Shown here one piece after another: positions 11,171 to 23,045 of a DNA stretch of 64,000 nucleotides. The stretch comes from Halichondria panicea (Eukaryota > Porifera > Demospongiae > Suberitida > Halichondriidae), in NCBI RefSeq assembly GCF_963675165.1, contig NC_087384.1:1076501-1140500 (forward strand), in the 5' to 3' direction. Position numbers and translations under genes: made by a program. The notes under the pieces are model-generated. The model had not been told where the DNA came from. It was given only the letters and a program-made list of their open reading frames with translations, and did no database searches. Numbering within the stretch: position 1 is the stretch's first letter; every line of letters begins with the position of its first letter.

Positions 11171-14100
11171 TCACAAAACCAGACAAGCTGATGACTTTAC
11201 TACATGTACGCTGTCAGTCCTACTAGAATGTTTATGTTCTTGCATGCCCTCCATCGCCTGCTTGCTGCTTGCGCTGAGTTTGTCAGTATCATTCGAGGGA
11301 GCACTAGAAAAATCTTCAGTAGTAGTGACTTGTAAAATGTTATTTTTCTGCCATTCAATTTTACCGGAGTTCTCGGAAGATGAGAGACTTTCATTCCTGT
11401 TGCCATTGACAACTTCAATCACCACGTCGATTGGATAATCCGCAGATTCCGCAGTAGATACAGCTGCCTTCTCGTCCATTGGATACACATATTGCTCTTC
11501 AGCTTCCAAAATCTCGCTAGCAGCATTCTCTGTTCCTTGGCTACCAACGCTGGTCTTGCTTTCCGTGCTCGCCGAGCTCATAGAGGAACTGGCTATTCCT
11601 TTCAATTCTTTTACGATAGGGTTGACTCCGCTCGCACTGAATTGGTGATAGGCCATCGACACCCACCCCCCAACAGTGCCGTACATTATCATCTCCCCTC
11701 GGCTGTCACTACTAATACAAGTGATCGGGAGGTCAGTTTGGAAGACAGTACAACATTCTCCAGTGCTGGTATTGAACAGGCGTATCGTTTTGTCCAGGGA
11801 GCCTGTCAGACATTGTGTGTTGTTTGATAAGAAGCTCACTGACGTCACGGCTAGTTTGTGCCCGGTTAGTGTTACGAGTCTTTGCCCTGAGGGGATGCTG
11901 ATGATGCGACAGGTGGTGTCCTCACAGCCCATAGCCAGGAGCGCAGCGTTTGGACTAACAGCAGAACACGTGATCTCAGAAGAGTTGATATGAGTTTGTA
12001 GAACAACTTTTCCAGTGAGGAAGTTTCTAACACAAACTTCACCAGACCGACAAGTTGACAGAATGTAGTTGAAATCAGTTCCTTTCGCAAATGAGACAAA
12101 CACAACACTATCGCTATGGCTACTCAAAGTCTTAAGTTTCTCTCCGCTGGCCACACCCCAAAATGTCAATTTCCCACTTTCTCCACCGACTACCAATAAC
12201 TCTGCATCCATCGTGACATCGACACATGTTACACCGTCGTCATAACAACTGAACTCCCGCACCACCTCCCCTCTCTCTCCGTCCCAAAGCTGTACACATC
12301 CGTCACTCGAGCTGGTCAGAAAATGTTTCCCGTCTCTCATAGCATAGACTTTTGATACAGCCTCGGCTCGTAATTTCTTCATAATTCTCATCGTTGTCAG
12401 TTCGTAGATGATCACCATGGAGTCCAGCCCAGCAGACAGGCCATAGTTACAACACGGAGAGAGTGCTATTGACAAGACGTCACCTTTGTGTTGAGTGGTG
12501 GTCTTGTTATCACCTGATCTCTTGAGGTCCCATATCCGCACACGTTGATCGTCGCCACCGGTAACAAGGAGGTTTCCTTGGTCCGCTAGAGTGTAGGTAT
12601 GGACCACGCCCTCTTGCCCTGTCAGGGAGTAGAGGTACGAGCCGGAGAGAATGTCCCACACAACCAACCCCCTACAGGGGGCACAGTTGTCATTAGATGG
12701 AGTATTAATTGTTAACAATACTAACCTATGTAATTACCTATGTAATTGGACTTCTATATGCATGGGCTATCAAGTCATGACTTCACTTCACTAAAAATTA
12801 ACTAAAACTACATGTAAGAGATGTATTCTGTAGTCTTGAATATATGCTCACTAAGTTTTTAAAGGAAAGAAAGAAAGAACTAATGCAACGTTAGCGTACC
12901 AAATACTCACATGTACTTGTAGTAGCATACAATTAACCCTAAGGCTGTACCGTATAGAGGGTATATTTCGAGGGTATAAATGTTCGTGGTTTTCGCGGAT
13001 TAGGCATGAACCGCGAATTTAATATTCCATGCATGCATGTTGCAAAAAAGGCGCTATTCCCCGAAAATTAAATCCGCGAAAACCTTTCTAAAGGCACATC
13101 CGCGAAAATTTATACCCTCGAATTATACCCACTATACGGTATATACTAATACCGTGATATCAGTACATGATTCACGACCAGTGCGGACTGATACTGACAT
13201 GTATGCTAACTGTACATACATGTACTAATGAAGTGTTGACTACTTACATATGTTTGTAGGCAGCCACCACCTTATGACCAGCTGCAATGGCTAGTACAGG
13301 CTCTTCCTCATTGGGCAGCTGTAGGACACGACTTGTTTCCATGGAGACCCAGTCCCTCACCACCACCTGTCCAGATTGGGTACCTGTCACCAGATACTTG
13401 AACCTGCGGGAAAACGAAGTATACATGCATGAGTAAAACTAAAACAAAGTTTGCAACATCAAGTGATACACTTTTACTTTTGTAGATCTATGATTAATAT
13501 AATACCGTGTAGCGGGTAGGTTTTCACTGATTAAGCATGTACCGTGAACATGAATTTAGTATCACATGCATGCATGCTGCAAAAAGGCTGCTATTCCGCG
13601 AAACTTTATACATGACCCTCGAAATATACCTGATATACGGTAGTATGAAACATTCCCCTCTATACACCTCTATATTAGTAACTGCAGAGATATGCTCACA
13701 AGTACATGCAACACCTCCTAGGCCTAGTTTACCACATAAAAATGTGAGTGTTGAATATTGAGATTGAGGACTGAGAAAATAGCTACCTTATTCTGGGTAC
13801 ATCACTGATACTGTAATACAGAGAATATACATGTACCATTCAACTCTTGCCGTGGTGATAGCAGTGACTCTTTCCCCGCCCACCACACTCCTCCCCTCCC
13901 CGGAGATGATATCAGTGAGGCTAATACGTCCGTCCTCACACAGTGCGACCGCCCACACGTCCTCACACAGGGTGAGGGCCGTCAGAGGAGAACGTGTCTC
14001 AGAGGTGAGCGTGAAGATCACCTGACCATACGTGCTACAGTCCAACAATGAGAGTGATACGGAATGAGAATCACATAATAAATTATTTATATGTACCCAT

Positions 14101-17100
14101 GTACCGTACCGTATTACTAGAATACTTTGTGGGTGAAGAACCTTTGCGATTAATGAGCCAAATCAGCAGAAATGTTGACCTATTGCTATTGCGTTCTGAC
14201 AAGGATCGTGTGTATTTACCAATAATTTAGAATTTGCGATTTTATTGTTGCGAATTGATCAACCCTCGCGAAGTTCGCATATGTTCGATGCTTGCAAAAC
14301 ATTCTAGTCATACGGTATATATATCAGAGGAGGATAAAAAGTTTTCATTAAAATCTGCTTCCGAAGGATCTTAATTGCATTCCAACTGTCTACTCTTTCT
14401 TTGTTACCTCCAACCACAGTAAAGTTTAGAGGAAAATTAGATGATCAGAAGCAGATTTTGATTAAGAGCTTTTGACTCTGACTATCCTCCTCATCAGAGG
14501 AGGTCTGACATGCCTGCACAAATCACTACAAGTTCAGTGCATTGATGTCATTGCGGTCACATGATAACGTCCAGGCCAATGCACTAGCACTTGTACACAC
14601 ATGTCGGACCTCCTGTATGTACACAAATTTATTGTATTACTAGAATGTTTTTTTGCAAGCATCAAACATGTGCGAACTTTGCGAGGGTTGATCACTTCGC
14701 AAAAATAATTAATTCTCAAAAATAAAATCGCAAAACTTGGAACGTTAGTTTCAAAGATGATAAAAAAAGTTCTACCAATTAACATCTGAGATACAAATTG
14801 ATGACACAGCAATAGTTTCATGTTTGTTTGTTTGTATGTATATGGCAGAGTAGGACTACCAGTGTGGTTGTCCTTCCAAAAATTGTATTGCAGATCCACT
14901 CACTGCTGCACAGATCAGGACTTACTTTATAGTGTGTTACAGTCTGAACATATTGTGGTTTCCAGTTTTAATGAGATTCATACAATAATTGGTATATTTC
15001 CTACATTCCTGTAGAAGCAAAATGCCATTGAAACACTGTTACAGTAACTGCTTTAACAAGTGGATGCAAGATTCACCACCACGCCCTTGTTGCTATGACA
15101 CCATGCGATAGCTAACACAAACATGAAGAAACTTACTTGCTCTCGATATCAGTATTCCAGATTTTGATGGTTTTGTCTGAGGACCCGGAGATGATTTTCT
15201 GCCCATCACTGGTACGAACCACGGCACTCACAGCTCCCCTGTGACCCCTCAACACACACAGGCACTCAGCCGTAGCCACAAGCCAATGTCTGCAATAAGG
15301 AATAGATTCTATCTGCTACAAAGATAATTAGTGAAACCCCCAATCTTAAAGAATCGTAACTAAGCTCTTGCTATTGCTTCAAAAACGGTGGATTTTGACT
15401 AGAAAGCTAGTGATCTAAACACATCATTAAAAGTATCCATCTTTAGAATTTAGTGAACTCAAACTCAAGTTACAGGCACTCAAAGGCAGCTTAAGAACAC
15501 TGACCTGACGGTGTTGTCAGCGGATCCAGATGCTGCATATCGGCCATTCAAGGTGAGCGCTACACTCAGCACTTTGTCTGTGTGACCATCAAACGTCTTT
15601 ATCACTCCGGTGCTCTTTACATCCCAACTCTTCAGCGTCTTGTCCTCAGAGGAGCTGATTACAATCATTGACAGACTGTTGTCTGCCGAGCGACGTACAA
15701 CAGTGGATGCTAGGCTAGTTATCAATCCTCTGTGTCCCTCCATGGTGACCAGTAGTGGCCCCCCAGGCAAGTGGTAGAGAGGGTGTAGGGGAGTGATGGC
15801 TGGACAGTAGTCATCAAAAGCTCTTAACAAAATCTCTTTTAGGTTGGGCCTGTACAAAGAGTACATGTAGGTAGGTAAGTACTAGAGTTGGCTCTGTACT
15901 AGAGTTTTGATGTTCCAAATTCAGTGGTTTTATGATTTTCCGAAAGCTTAAAAGGAGCTCGTTCATATGGTATGCTCAAATCACAAATTTGGAATGGGAC
16001 ATTATTCGGAAAAGACTATAATTATATGTATACATAGCCCATGGTATTTTGCCAAAATCAGGCCCAAAATAGATTTTTGATTTTAAAAAATCATCTGAAA
16101 GGCCTCTCAGAAAATTAACGTTATTGGACAAACAGAACTGAAGTTATGGCGTTCCATTTAACGCTACATACATTACAACTACAATTTAATGTATAATTCA
16201 TGGAGCCTCTCTCTATGGTGCACACAAATTCAATTCTAAGCGTACCATTGCCATGGTGATGAGCCTCTAACGTGTGGCAGTAGTCGTCCCAGTAGCTGTG
16301 AGGATAGACAGAGCTGGTCACGACACAGGGCCTCCACTGACTGACTCAAGGCATCCCTCAACAGTACTAGCTCATACTGGGAATCACCAGCACCAGCACT
16401 CCTGTAAGTATACCAAACGAAAAATAGTAATTCAAAACACAAAACACCTCTAGCTGTTGATATACATGTAATAGCATTCTTATGTTGTTATCTTATTGTA
16501 CTCCTGATAATAGCTATATCTTCAAAGCACGGTTTTCATGTACTGTATGTACAGAAGAATTTGATTGTAATAATTATTGTCTGTTTATAAAGCACACTGC
16601 ATGTACGTTACCTCTACATTACAAAATGACATCACAACGCAGTTTTGTAACGTACTCCTCACCTGGCTAACGGCACTAGTGGCAACACAGCTGCAAACTC
16701 TGCCACCAGATCCAGGACAGAGATACTGACAATACTCGCCTTCAGCCACTCGTAGTCAACCAGCAGTCGCTGCAGCTCATAGTGTCTCCGGGCGAGCGTT
16801 AGGAGGTGTGGCAGTAGGTGGAGCTTACGAACATTGTATAGGCCCAGCTCATCACTCACAACCACCGGCTGTTCAAAATGAAGCTTCTCTCCATCTTCAC
16901 AAATAACCAAAAAGCAGCATATTAATAATATTACACTATTTTCAACGGGAGCTTCGAGTTTACTAAAATGTGTAGGATCACATAATACACGTAGCTACTT
17001 GTACCTGTTTCGTCAGCAGTCCTCTGAAGTAGCCCACCTGCAAAGTAGTTGGCGAGTGTGTTGTAACGAGCCTGAGCAGTGGGTGGGTAGGAGAGGTAGG

Positions 17101-20100
17101 CGGAGACTGCAGCCTCGTGTAGGTGGTGATGGGACCAACGCAAGACTAGTGATCCCCCACACCCACTGTGGTAGTCGAGGAGTGGCCTGAGGGCACGATG
17201 GAACATGGCCGTGAGGAGCGGGGGGATGGCTGTTAGTGTGTGGATGTCAGAAGTGGGGGTGTGGAGTGGGCGCCACTTCTGATTGACCTCTTGCATCACC
17301 TGTAGTGAGATTCACAGAAAGTGATTAATATGTAGAAAGTCAACATCAACAATAATATCAGCTTTGTATATGTACTGTCATACCTCATCATCACATGATG
17401 TACTGTCATACCTCATCATCACATGATAGCACGTCCAGGAGCTCCATTTCAGTGAGGCCATCCCTTGAGGCCGTGATGTAGCCGAGTGCACTCCTCGTAA
17501 ACACCCTCCCTAACCTGTCCTCCACCTCACTGAAAAACTGCTTTGTGATTCCTACAATGGATTTGTGAATATTTGAGTATGTGTGTACAGTGGGTATGTG
17601 TGTACAGTGGATATGTGTGTACATGGGTATGTGTGTACATGGGTATGTGTGTGCATGGGTATGTGTGTACAGTGGGTATGTGTGTACATGGGTATGTGTG
17701 TACAGTGGGTATGTGTGTACATGGGTATGTGTGTACATGGGTATGTGTGTACATGGGTATGTGTGTACTGTTACAGTAATAGATCTATGTACGTAACTCA
17801 CCGTTCAAGTCAGCGATTGGTGTCCAACTGCTGTTCCACTGGTAGGAATGCCAAAAAGTGACCTCTCTTAGAAGAAACTGCAAATACAGTGGATTTCTAT
17901 ACTTTAGAAAAGCATCAAGGACCACTTTTTCCTGAGTTCCCGTTAGCATCCTCCCCCTTATTTTGAGCGAGTGATTCAACAGCTGCTTACAATCAGAGCT
18001 ACTCAGCTCAGCCACCTACAGTTGGAGTGAGACTAGGGACTACACACACACACACAAAAGATCAATGTTTTAAATTACCTCAATGAAGTTCTCCTGATGA
18101 GTTGATAGCAGGCTCTGCAGTACGGGAAAACAGCTGTATTTTGTTTCTGAGGAAGTGGACAGGACAATCTTGACGTGCTCTGGTAGGTGTAGCGGTAGCC
18201 ATGACAACCCGAGAGCTCCATCTTCTGGTGATAACTCATCCACACTATCCAATAGCAGAATAAGTGGTTTATCGCTCGAGGAAAATGCTAACAATCGACG
18301 CAAAGCCTCACAAAGTGATCTGTAACCATTCGGCAATTCAACGATCTCTTGCTTGTATATAACACGAAGCTGTAGAGAGAGCACACACTCACAATGCACA
18401 CATAGTGAATATAGAACTGGTCTCTCTCACTTGTTTGCAGATGTCCAATAGAAGATGTCTCACACATTGAGCATTAGGTGTGGCTCTGATGAACCGCAAC
18501 ACGATGGCTGCTCTCTTGAGGGAGCTAACAGTCCCAAGCATGCAAGCTACCCCCGCCATCAGGCTAGTCTTACCACTCCCCACACACCCGTGCAGGACGA
18601 GAGGAGTCATCGACGAACCTCCAAGGTAGTCAAGGATACGGGAGGTGATAGGTGGTCGATCCTATTATAAGAAAACTATATCATATGAGTACACGTAATT
18701 TTTGAAAAGCAGTAAATTTCGACTTACTCCAGTTTAGGACCACATTTCAGATACTTTTATGGGACTATTTTATCCTATTTTTATCCTATTTTTCTACTGG
18801 AAAAGTTCAATCATAAAGGTTTCAATGAGCTCACCATAAACACGAGACTCTTCCTATTACAGTAGCTGGCATGGCAGAGAATCTCGTGGGTCACACCATC
18901 GCTATTCTGCAGGTGTCCAGTGAAACCACTGGTAACCATGGACTGTAATGCAGTGAGTAGCTGCTCTGAGAGCTGGGTGAGATAGTCAGTGTGTGTCTCT
19001 GTGTCCACTCCCTTGCCCTTAGCCCACTTCAGGGAGAACTCAAAGATGTTGGTAGAATTAAGTCTGTCAACACACAAATCCAGTTGTTAATACCTTTAAT
19101 TATAGGCAATTAAGCCTTTAATTATTGTGAATAATATAGCTATAATTTATTTCACTAGGCAAGCTTAATGAATGCCATGCAGCTAGGTATAGCTCTACAG
19201 CAGACTACATTAATCATTATCAAATACAATGAATGCAATGCCCTGGTAGATAGAGAGAGCTACAGGAGACTGTATGTACTCACCCCACATATTTGGCTGG
19301 CATCCTGGCCTCCTTGAGATGGTTCAGTATCTTGAGTGTCTCTTGATCGAACTCCGCCCCTCTCTTCCCCTCCACCAGGTCAGTGTAGGCGGCCAACACC
19401 CGGTCCCCTGATGGTCGCTGCTCCTGGAGATCTGTGAATGTGCGTTTGAGCCACAGACAAGATTGGTTCGGATCCTTGGTCATGTTGAATATCCCCAGAC
19501 ATACCTCCTCTTCGATCACTGCAAATGGAGGGGGGAGGTGATTTTTAAATTCTGATCACCAGTAGCAGCCCATGCTTATTTGTCAAGAATGGAACGTTTA
19601 GATCCGAACATATTCCATTTATGTAAGCACATCATTAGATAGCACAAAATACATTTTTTAATTACCAAAACTAACTCAAGTTATGCGCAGTCAAAGTTAG
19701 CTATCAAAACAAGGTTGTTGTCTTTCCAACGTTTTTGTACCTAGCTACAAGTTTTGGTTCACGTACCTGACATGGTATAGTGTTGAGCTTTGGAGATGTC
19801 TTTACCGAGAGCCACCTTTGCTGCCTTCCTGGTGGTCCTGGACAGTGACTGGTGGATGGACTTCCATTCCTCATGATACCTAGAGTGCAGTAAACAGTAA
19901 TCAACACACATCCGAGGTTACTGTACACACAGGAGCTTACATTCCACTGCGAGACTGCAGGACATATTGGGGAGGGAGGGCGTTTGTGTCCTGCCTGTAC
20001 CATTGAGTCACCAGCTGTCTCATGCTGTGATCGTCAATGGCTGCCAGCAACAGTTTAAAGTCCTTCTCTGGAATGTGTTTGTGGAGAGCCTTGTGGCCGT

Positions 20101-20907
20101 ACCTCTGAGCCAGCAGAGTCTATAGACAAATCGACAAAATACTATAATAACTTTTACAGTGGCTTTACGTTACAGGAGTGAATAGTTTGAAATGGGGGAA
20201 GAGGGGAAATGTTGAAATTATCGAAAAAACAATCTTACCACAAAGGTTGGACCCACTGACACTTCCTGACAGAGTTTGATTTCGTCTCTGGCCATTTCCA
20301 GTAACCCTCTTGTCTCCAGCTCGTAGGCCATGCTGTCGCTAAGGGCCTCGGGTGTGGGGAGGGGCATGGTGGACGGTACCTCTCGGAACAGGTCCACAAC
20401 TACGCATTGCAGTCCCAGAAAATGGCAGAACTGACGTAATTGAGGGTACACATGAGAGGCCAAATGTCTTTTCTCGACAATGGAGTCTGAGACAATGAGA
20501 ATAATGATACAGAGTATATTCTTCTAGTTTCAACTTTGAATCAGCTGCTGACCTGAAAGTTCAGAGGAGATATAGATCCTGACAGTTTTGTAGAGTGGCT
20601 CTTGCTTGAGCGAGAGGTCACCATTGTAAATGTCATCTGTTTCTCTATTTCCTGGTGAAGTGTATTGTACATGTCATGGTGGTTGCAGAAAAGGGGGTGG
20701 GGCTGGTCCTAGCAACTTACTGATTACAGAGGCGGCCCTGCTTGTGTCTTGAGGGAAAGAAACTGCCCTCACAGAGTCCATCTTTATTGCAGCGTAGATG
20801 TAGACGCTCTTGATGACAGCTAGAGCTGCTTGTGAAGGGCTTAGGAAAAGAGACAGCACTAGCGAGATAAGATCTAAAAGGGGTGTGGCGATAGGATCAA
20901 ATGCCAT
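11171..20907 (-). CDS. NACHT-WD40 protein, NWD1/NWD2-like, complete (arm A)
   Basis: Nineteen exons: 20907-20721, 20651-20553, 20486-20239, 20119-19941, 19879-19767, 19518-19284, 19063-18835, 18661-18431, 18369-18079, 18015-17802, 17551-17412, 17299-17005, 16894-16663, 16401-16246, 15849-15505, 15289-15137, 14034-13837, 13403-13248 and 12671-11171. All junctions are GT-AG and all phases agree, giving 1733 residues, close to NWD2. Residues about 85-240 resemble the NWD1 N-terminal region (RIYISSELS, EVSVGPTFVTLLAQRYGHKA). The Walker A motif GCVGSGKT is at 455-462 and Walker B LILLLDSVDEL near 543-553. About a dozen WD40 repeats fill about 950-1560; the tail is Ser/Glu rich. Known of the family: NTP-driven oligomerising switch with a WD40 sensor, cytosolic. 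Start: ATG 20907 is preferred; an in-frame ATG at 20994 falls inside CRCP intron 1. The last exon is 1.5 kb; the rest are short. Confidence 0.88.
12950..13139. mobile_element. TA-flanked MITE in intron 18, arm A only
   Basis: A 190-base insert with inverted ends of about 40 bases (CCGTATAGAGGGTATA at left, complement of CCGTATAGTGGGTATA at right), flanked by TA. Arm B intron 18 reads straight through near 63797. Relatives sit at 13505-13640 in intron 17 and 14109-14315 in intron 16 of the same gene. Confidence 0.75.
13505..13640. mobile_element. TA-flanked MITE in intron 17
   Basis: Ends CCGTGTAGCGGGTAGG and complement of CCGTATATCAGGTATA, flanked by TA. A degenerate relative of the 12950-13139 element, 136 bases. 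Confidence 0.55.
14109..14315. mobile_element. TA-flanked MITE with CCGTATNACTAGAAT ends
   Basis: A 207-base element in intron 16 of the NACHT gene; left CCGTATTACTAGAAT, right complement of CCGTATGACTAGAAT, flanked by TA. Related sequence appears near 14630-14760 and 37190-37320. Confidence 0.55.
14316..15136. other. Intron 16 remainder of the NACHT-WD40 gene
   Basis: No exon needed: the phases of exons 16 and 17 join directly. The stretch holds an inverted repeat at about 14324-14492 (GAGGAGGAT ... AAAATCTGCTTC facing GAAGCAGATTTTG ... ATCCTCCTC) and a partial copy of the TA MITE near 14630. Confidence 0.5.
17385..17440 (-). repeat. Duplicated splice-donor segment at exon 11
   Basis: A 28-base stretch including the exon end (GATGATGAG) and its GTATGAC donor occurs twice in tandem. 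The model uses the exonic donor at 17412. The second donor would lengthen the exon by 28 bases and shift the frame. Confidence 0.6.
17577..17770. repeat. Minisatellite in intron 10 of the NACHT-WD40 gene
   Basis: About a dozen units of GTGTGTACATGGGTAT (16 bases) or the 17-base form GTGTGTACAGTGGGTAT. Reading frames through it on both strands are artefacts of the repeat. Confidence 0.9.
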
Positions 20908-20937
20908 GTGGCCTGTGCAATAGGAGATATCATCACA
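20908..20937. promoter_or_regulatory. Head-to-head start interval between NACHT-WD40 gene and CRCP
   Basis: The preferred start codons of two divergent genes are separated by 30 bases. If both starts are right, the 5' untranslated regions must overlap or be extremely short, and the promoter elements of each gene lie over the other gene's first exons. No TATA box is evident. This is inferred from the gene models alone. Confidence 0.45.
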
Positions 20938-21822
20938 ATGGAAATGTAAATCTCTTCTTGTGTGTTCTGTAATAATCTGACTATTTTGTTCCATGCAGTA
21001 TTGACAAGAATGTGGCTATGCTCTCAAACTTTGAGGTAAGAACACTAGCTAGCTACTAGTGAACAAGTCGTCATGTCACATCATTCTCGATCTCGCCCAC
21101 AACAGGTGCACGACCTCCTGGCAAGCTTACAGACAAATACAAAGGGAAAGAAACCAAACGGTCGAGCACAAAACCTTGCCACAATCACATACGAAGTGAG
21201 TGATACATTTTTGTCTGATTTTCTCTTCGTTAAACTATTCAAATTTTAGACCAACGAGTATCTGTCCAAGACTCCGTGTGCACTACAGGTACAGTATAGT
21301 GTGTAGGCATATCATGTGATTCACAATGCCTGACAGGATGCAAAGATCATCAAAGACTTCCTAAACGACCTAAAATTAGTCAAGTTAACAAAGTGAGCTT
21401 AAACTACCATTTATTTTAGTATTTTAGAGGACTATCTTCATAGTCCTATCCATTTATAGAGCTGAGAAACTGCAGCTGTTGAATCTGAGACCAGTCACAC
21501 AAGTGGAGTTGCAGCTGGTGAGTTTACTAATGTGTGTATTGCCACGACGACCCTAATGATCGTACCGTGTCTGAAAACACCCCCAACTGAATTTGCATAG
21601 TTTTGTACCATTTTGTGCAATTGCCACCAGCTCCATGCAAGGGACTTCCTAATAATTGATGAGTGTCTCTCTCTCTGTACCCAGTTAGTTGAGGAGATGG
21701 AGGAGCGTCTGAGTGAAGAGGAGACGACTGCTCTACTGGAGAGAGTGGCCGCTCTGCCCTGTCCACAACCTGAGCAACCCGAGCCACCAGTAGAGAGTGA
21801 TACCATGGACACCAACTCTTGA
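20938..21822 (+). CDS. CRCP: DNA-directed RNA polymerase III subunit RPC9 (CRCP)
   Basis: Seven coding exons: 20938-20945, 20999-21035, 21106-21195, 21250-21288, 21337-21392, 21460-21517 and 21685-21822. Known role: with RPC8 it forms the Pol III stalk that supports initiation at tRNA and 5S genes in the nucleus. Family hallmarks are visible: ATITYETNEYLSKTPC, KLTKAEKLQLLNLRPV and LVEEMEERLSEEE line up with the animal protein through the HRDC-like fold. The first coding exon is only 8 bases (ATGGAAAT); joined over a 53-base intron to TATTGACAAG it gives a 15-residue N-terminus of the same length as the human one, which supports this start. A poly(A) signal AATAAA lies at 21888-21893. Single copy in this window; divergent from the NACHT gene. 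Confidence 0.92.
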
Positions 21823-21887
21823 CAATCATTGTGTTTTGTTAATATTAATATTCTTTCCAATGTAAAATTCACATAAAAAAGTCACAA

Positions 21888-21893
21888 AATAAA
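21888..21893 (+). terminator. AATAAA polyadenylation signal of CRCP
   Basis: Canonical hexamer 66 bases after the CRCP stop codon. Confidence 0.7.
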
Positions 21894-21923
21894 TACATGT
21901 AGTACTGTTATTATATTCTACGG

Positions 21924-23033
21924 CTATAACAGTTTAAGGTGTCCTGTTGTCGTGTCCACCTTCTCTACTGGACCTGCATGTGTGTGGGGAAACATGTGAC
22001 TACTACACAAGTATAGTTGACGCAAATTAGATCCCACTTGAGTGTGTTTAGCAGAGAACTACCATGAGCAATAGTTCCCGGTAACCATATTATAATTATT
22101 GCTTGAGGATAGAGGATAGCTAGTGATGTAATGTTGGTACATGTATTTGGCCGAAATTCGCAAAATCTAAATATGAATCATTGATGACACCTTTTGAAAG
22201 GTCTCTTTCTATAGTTGAACAGCCATAACTTTAGTATTGTTGATCCAATTTCAAAGCTTCTTTCAAATGATGTGATTCAATTTGGCATTTTTCACCATGG
22301 TACATTGTAGCTTAGTTAGCCAATGAAAAGTGGGACCTAAAGCAGTTAGATCATGGGCATGAATTGCAAAAGTCTATAATTGTATTATAGTTGAGGGCAT
22401 AGTACTACACAAGTAATGACACAAAATATCATATGAACAGTAGAGTGCATTAGATAACAAAACACCTGTAGCTAGTATATACCCTCACCTGGTCCAATAC
22501 AGAGCACTGTCTTAGAGCCTGGTGCGATCTGAGTGCGTCCAGCATCCCTCACAACGTGAGTGTTGAGACCTAACTCCCTAGCATGTTGCCTCACATCCAG
22601 TCTGGAGGGGGAGGGGCAGATAAGTATACGCTACTAGTACACGGTATACTTACAATGTTTGCTCGTCAGGAGCCTTGACAACGACCTTTGTACACCCTGT
22701 GTTCTCCCAGTGACTGACCACCTGTGTGAGAGGACAAATCATAAATTATGCAAAAATCACATTACCCCCGCCCCCTCACACACCCAACATCCGCCCACTC
22801 AACCCTCACACACCCATTACACATATCTCACACATAACTATGTACATACCTCAGCTGCAGGTTGGGTACTCATCAGTTGCTTGTATGCTCCGATAGCAGC
22901 ATGACTATATACACTACATGGAAAACAAGCATACATTTATATGAATATATCGCTGTTAAAATGACGGCTCACTTGAGCAGCAATCTTCCCCTTGCCCATC
23001 TTCAGATCGTTTCCTCACTACAAACACCATCTT
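21924..23033 (-). CDS. PTRH2: Peptidyl-tRNA hydrolase 2, mitochondrial type, with 5' frame problems
   Basis: Exons on the minus strand: about 23033-22973, 22904-22850, 22721-22654, 22601-22489 and 21973-21924 (stop). It hydrolyses peptidyl-tRNA released from stalled ribosomes; the animal protein is mitochondrial. The match is strong: [55 protein letters not shown] and the terminal TTTGHLKLL. The last four exons join in phase. The 5' exon has two faults: an extra A in the codons before NDLKMGKGK (VVR then a +1 shift, near 23012), and its donor phase does not fit the 22904 exon, with the usual CS of QCSHAA not found. Either the gene is damaged or the assembly has indels here. The N-terminal extension with the targeting signal was not found. 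Confidence 0.82.
21974..22488. other. Last intron of PTRH2
   Basis: A 515-base intron bounded by a GTGAGG donor and CAG acceptor on the minus strand. No other feature is seen in it. Confidence 0.6.
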
Positions 23034-23045
23034 GCAAGGTCATTG

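Noticed and set aside
11082-11993. Plus-strand open frames opposite the NACHT-WD40 last exon
   Set aside because: Shadows of the coding exon on the minus strand, which has clear WD40 repeats.
17406-17861. Tyr/His/Cys-rich repetitive open frames on both strands
   Set aside because: They are readings of the GTGTGTACATGGGTAT minisatellite inside an intron.
20908-20994. ATG at 20994 as the NACHT-WD40 start
   Set aside because: It would place 29 further codons across CRCP exon 1 and intron 1; the downstream ATG at 20907 needs no overlap with CRCP coding sequence. It cannot be excluded without transcripts.
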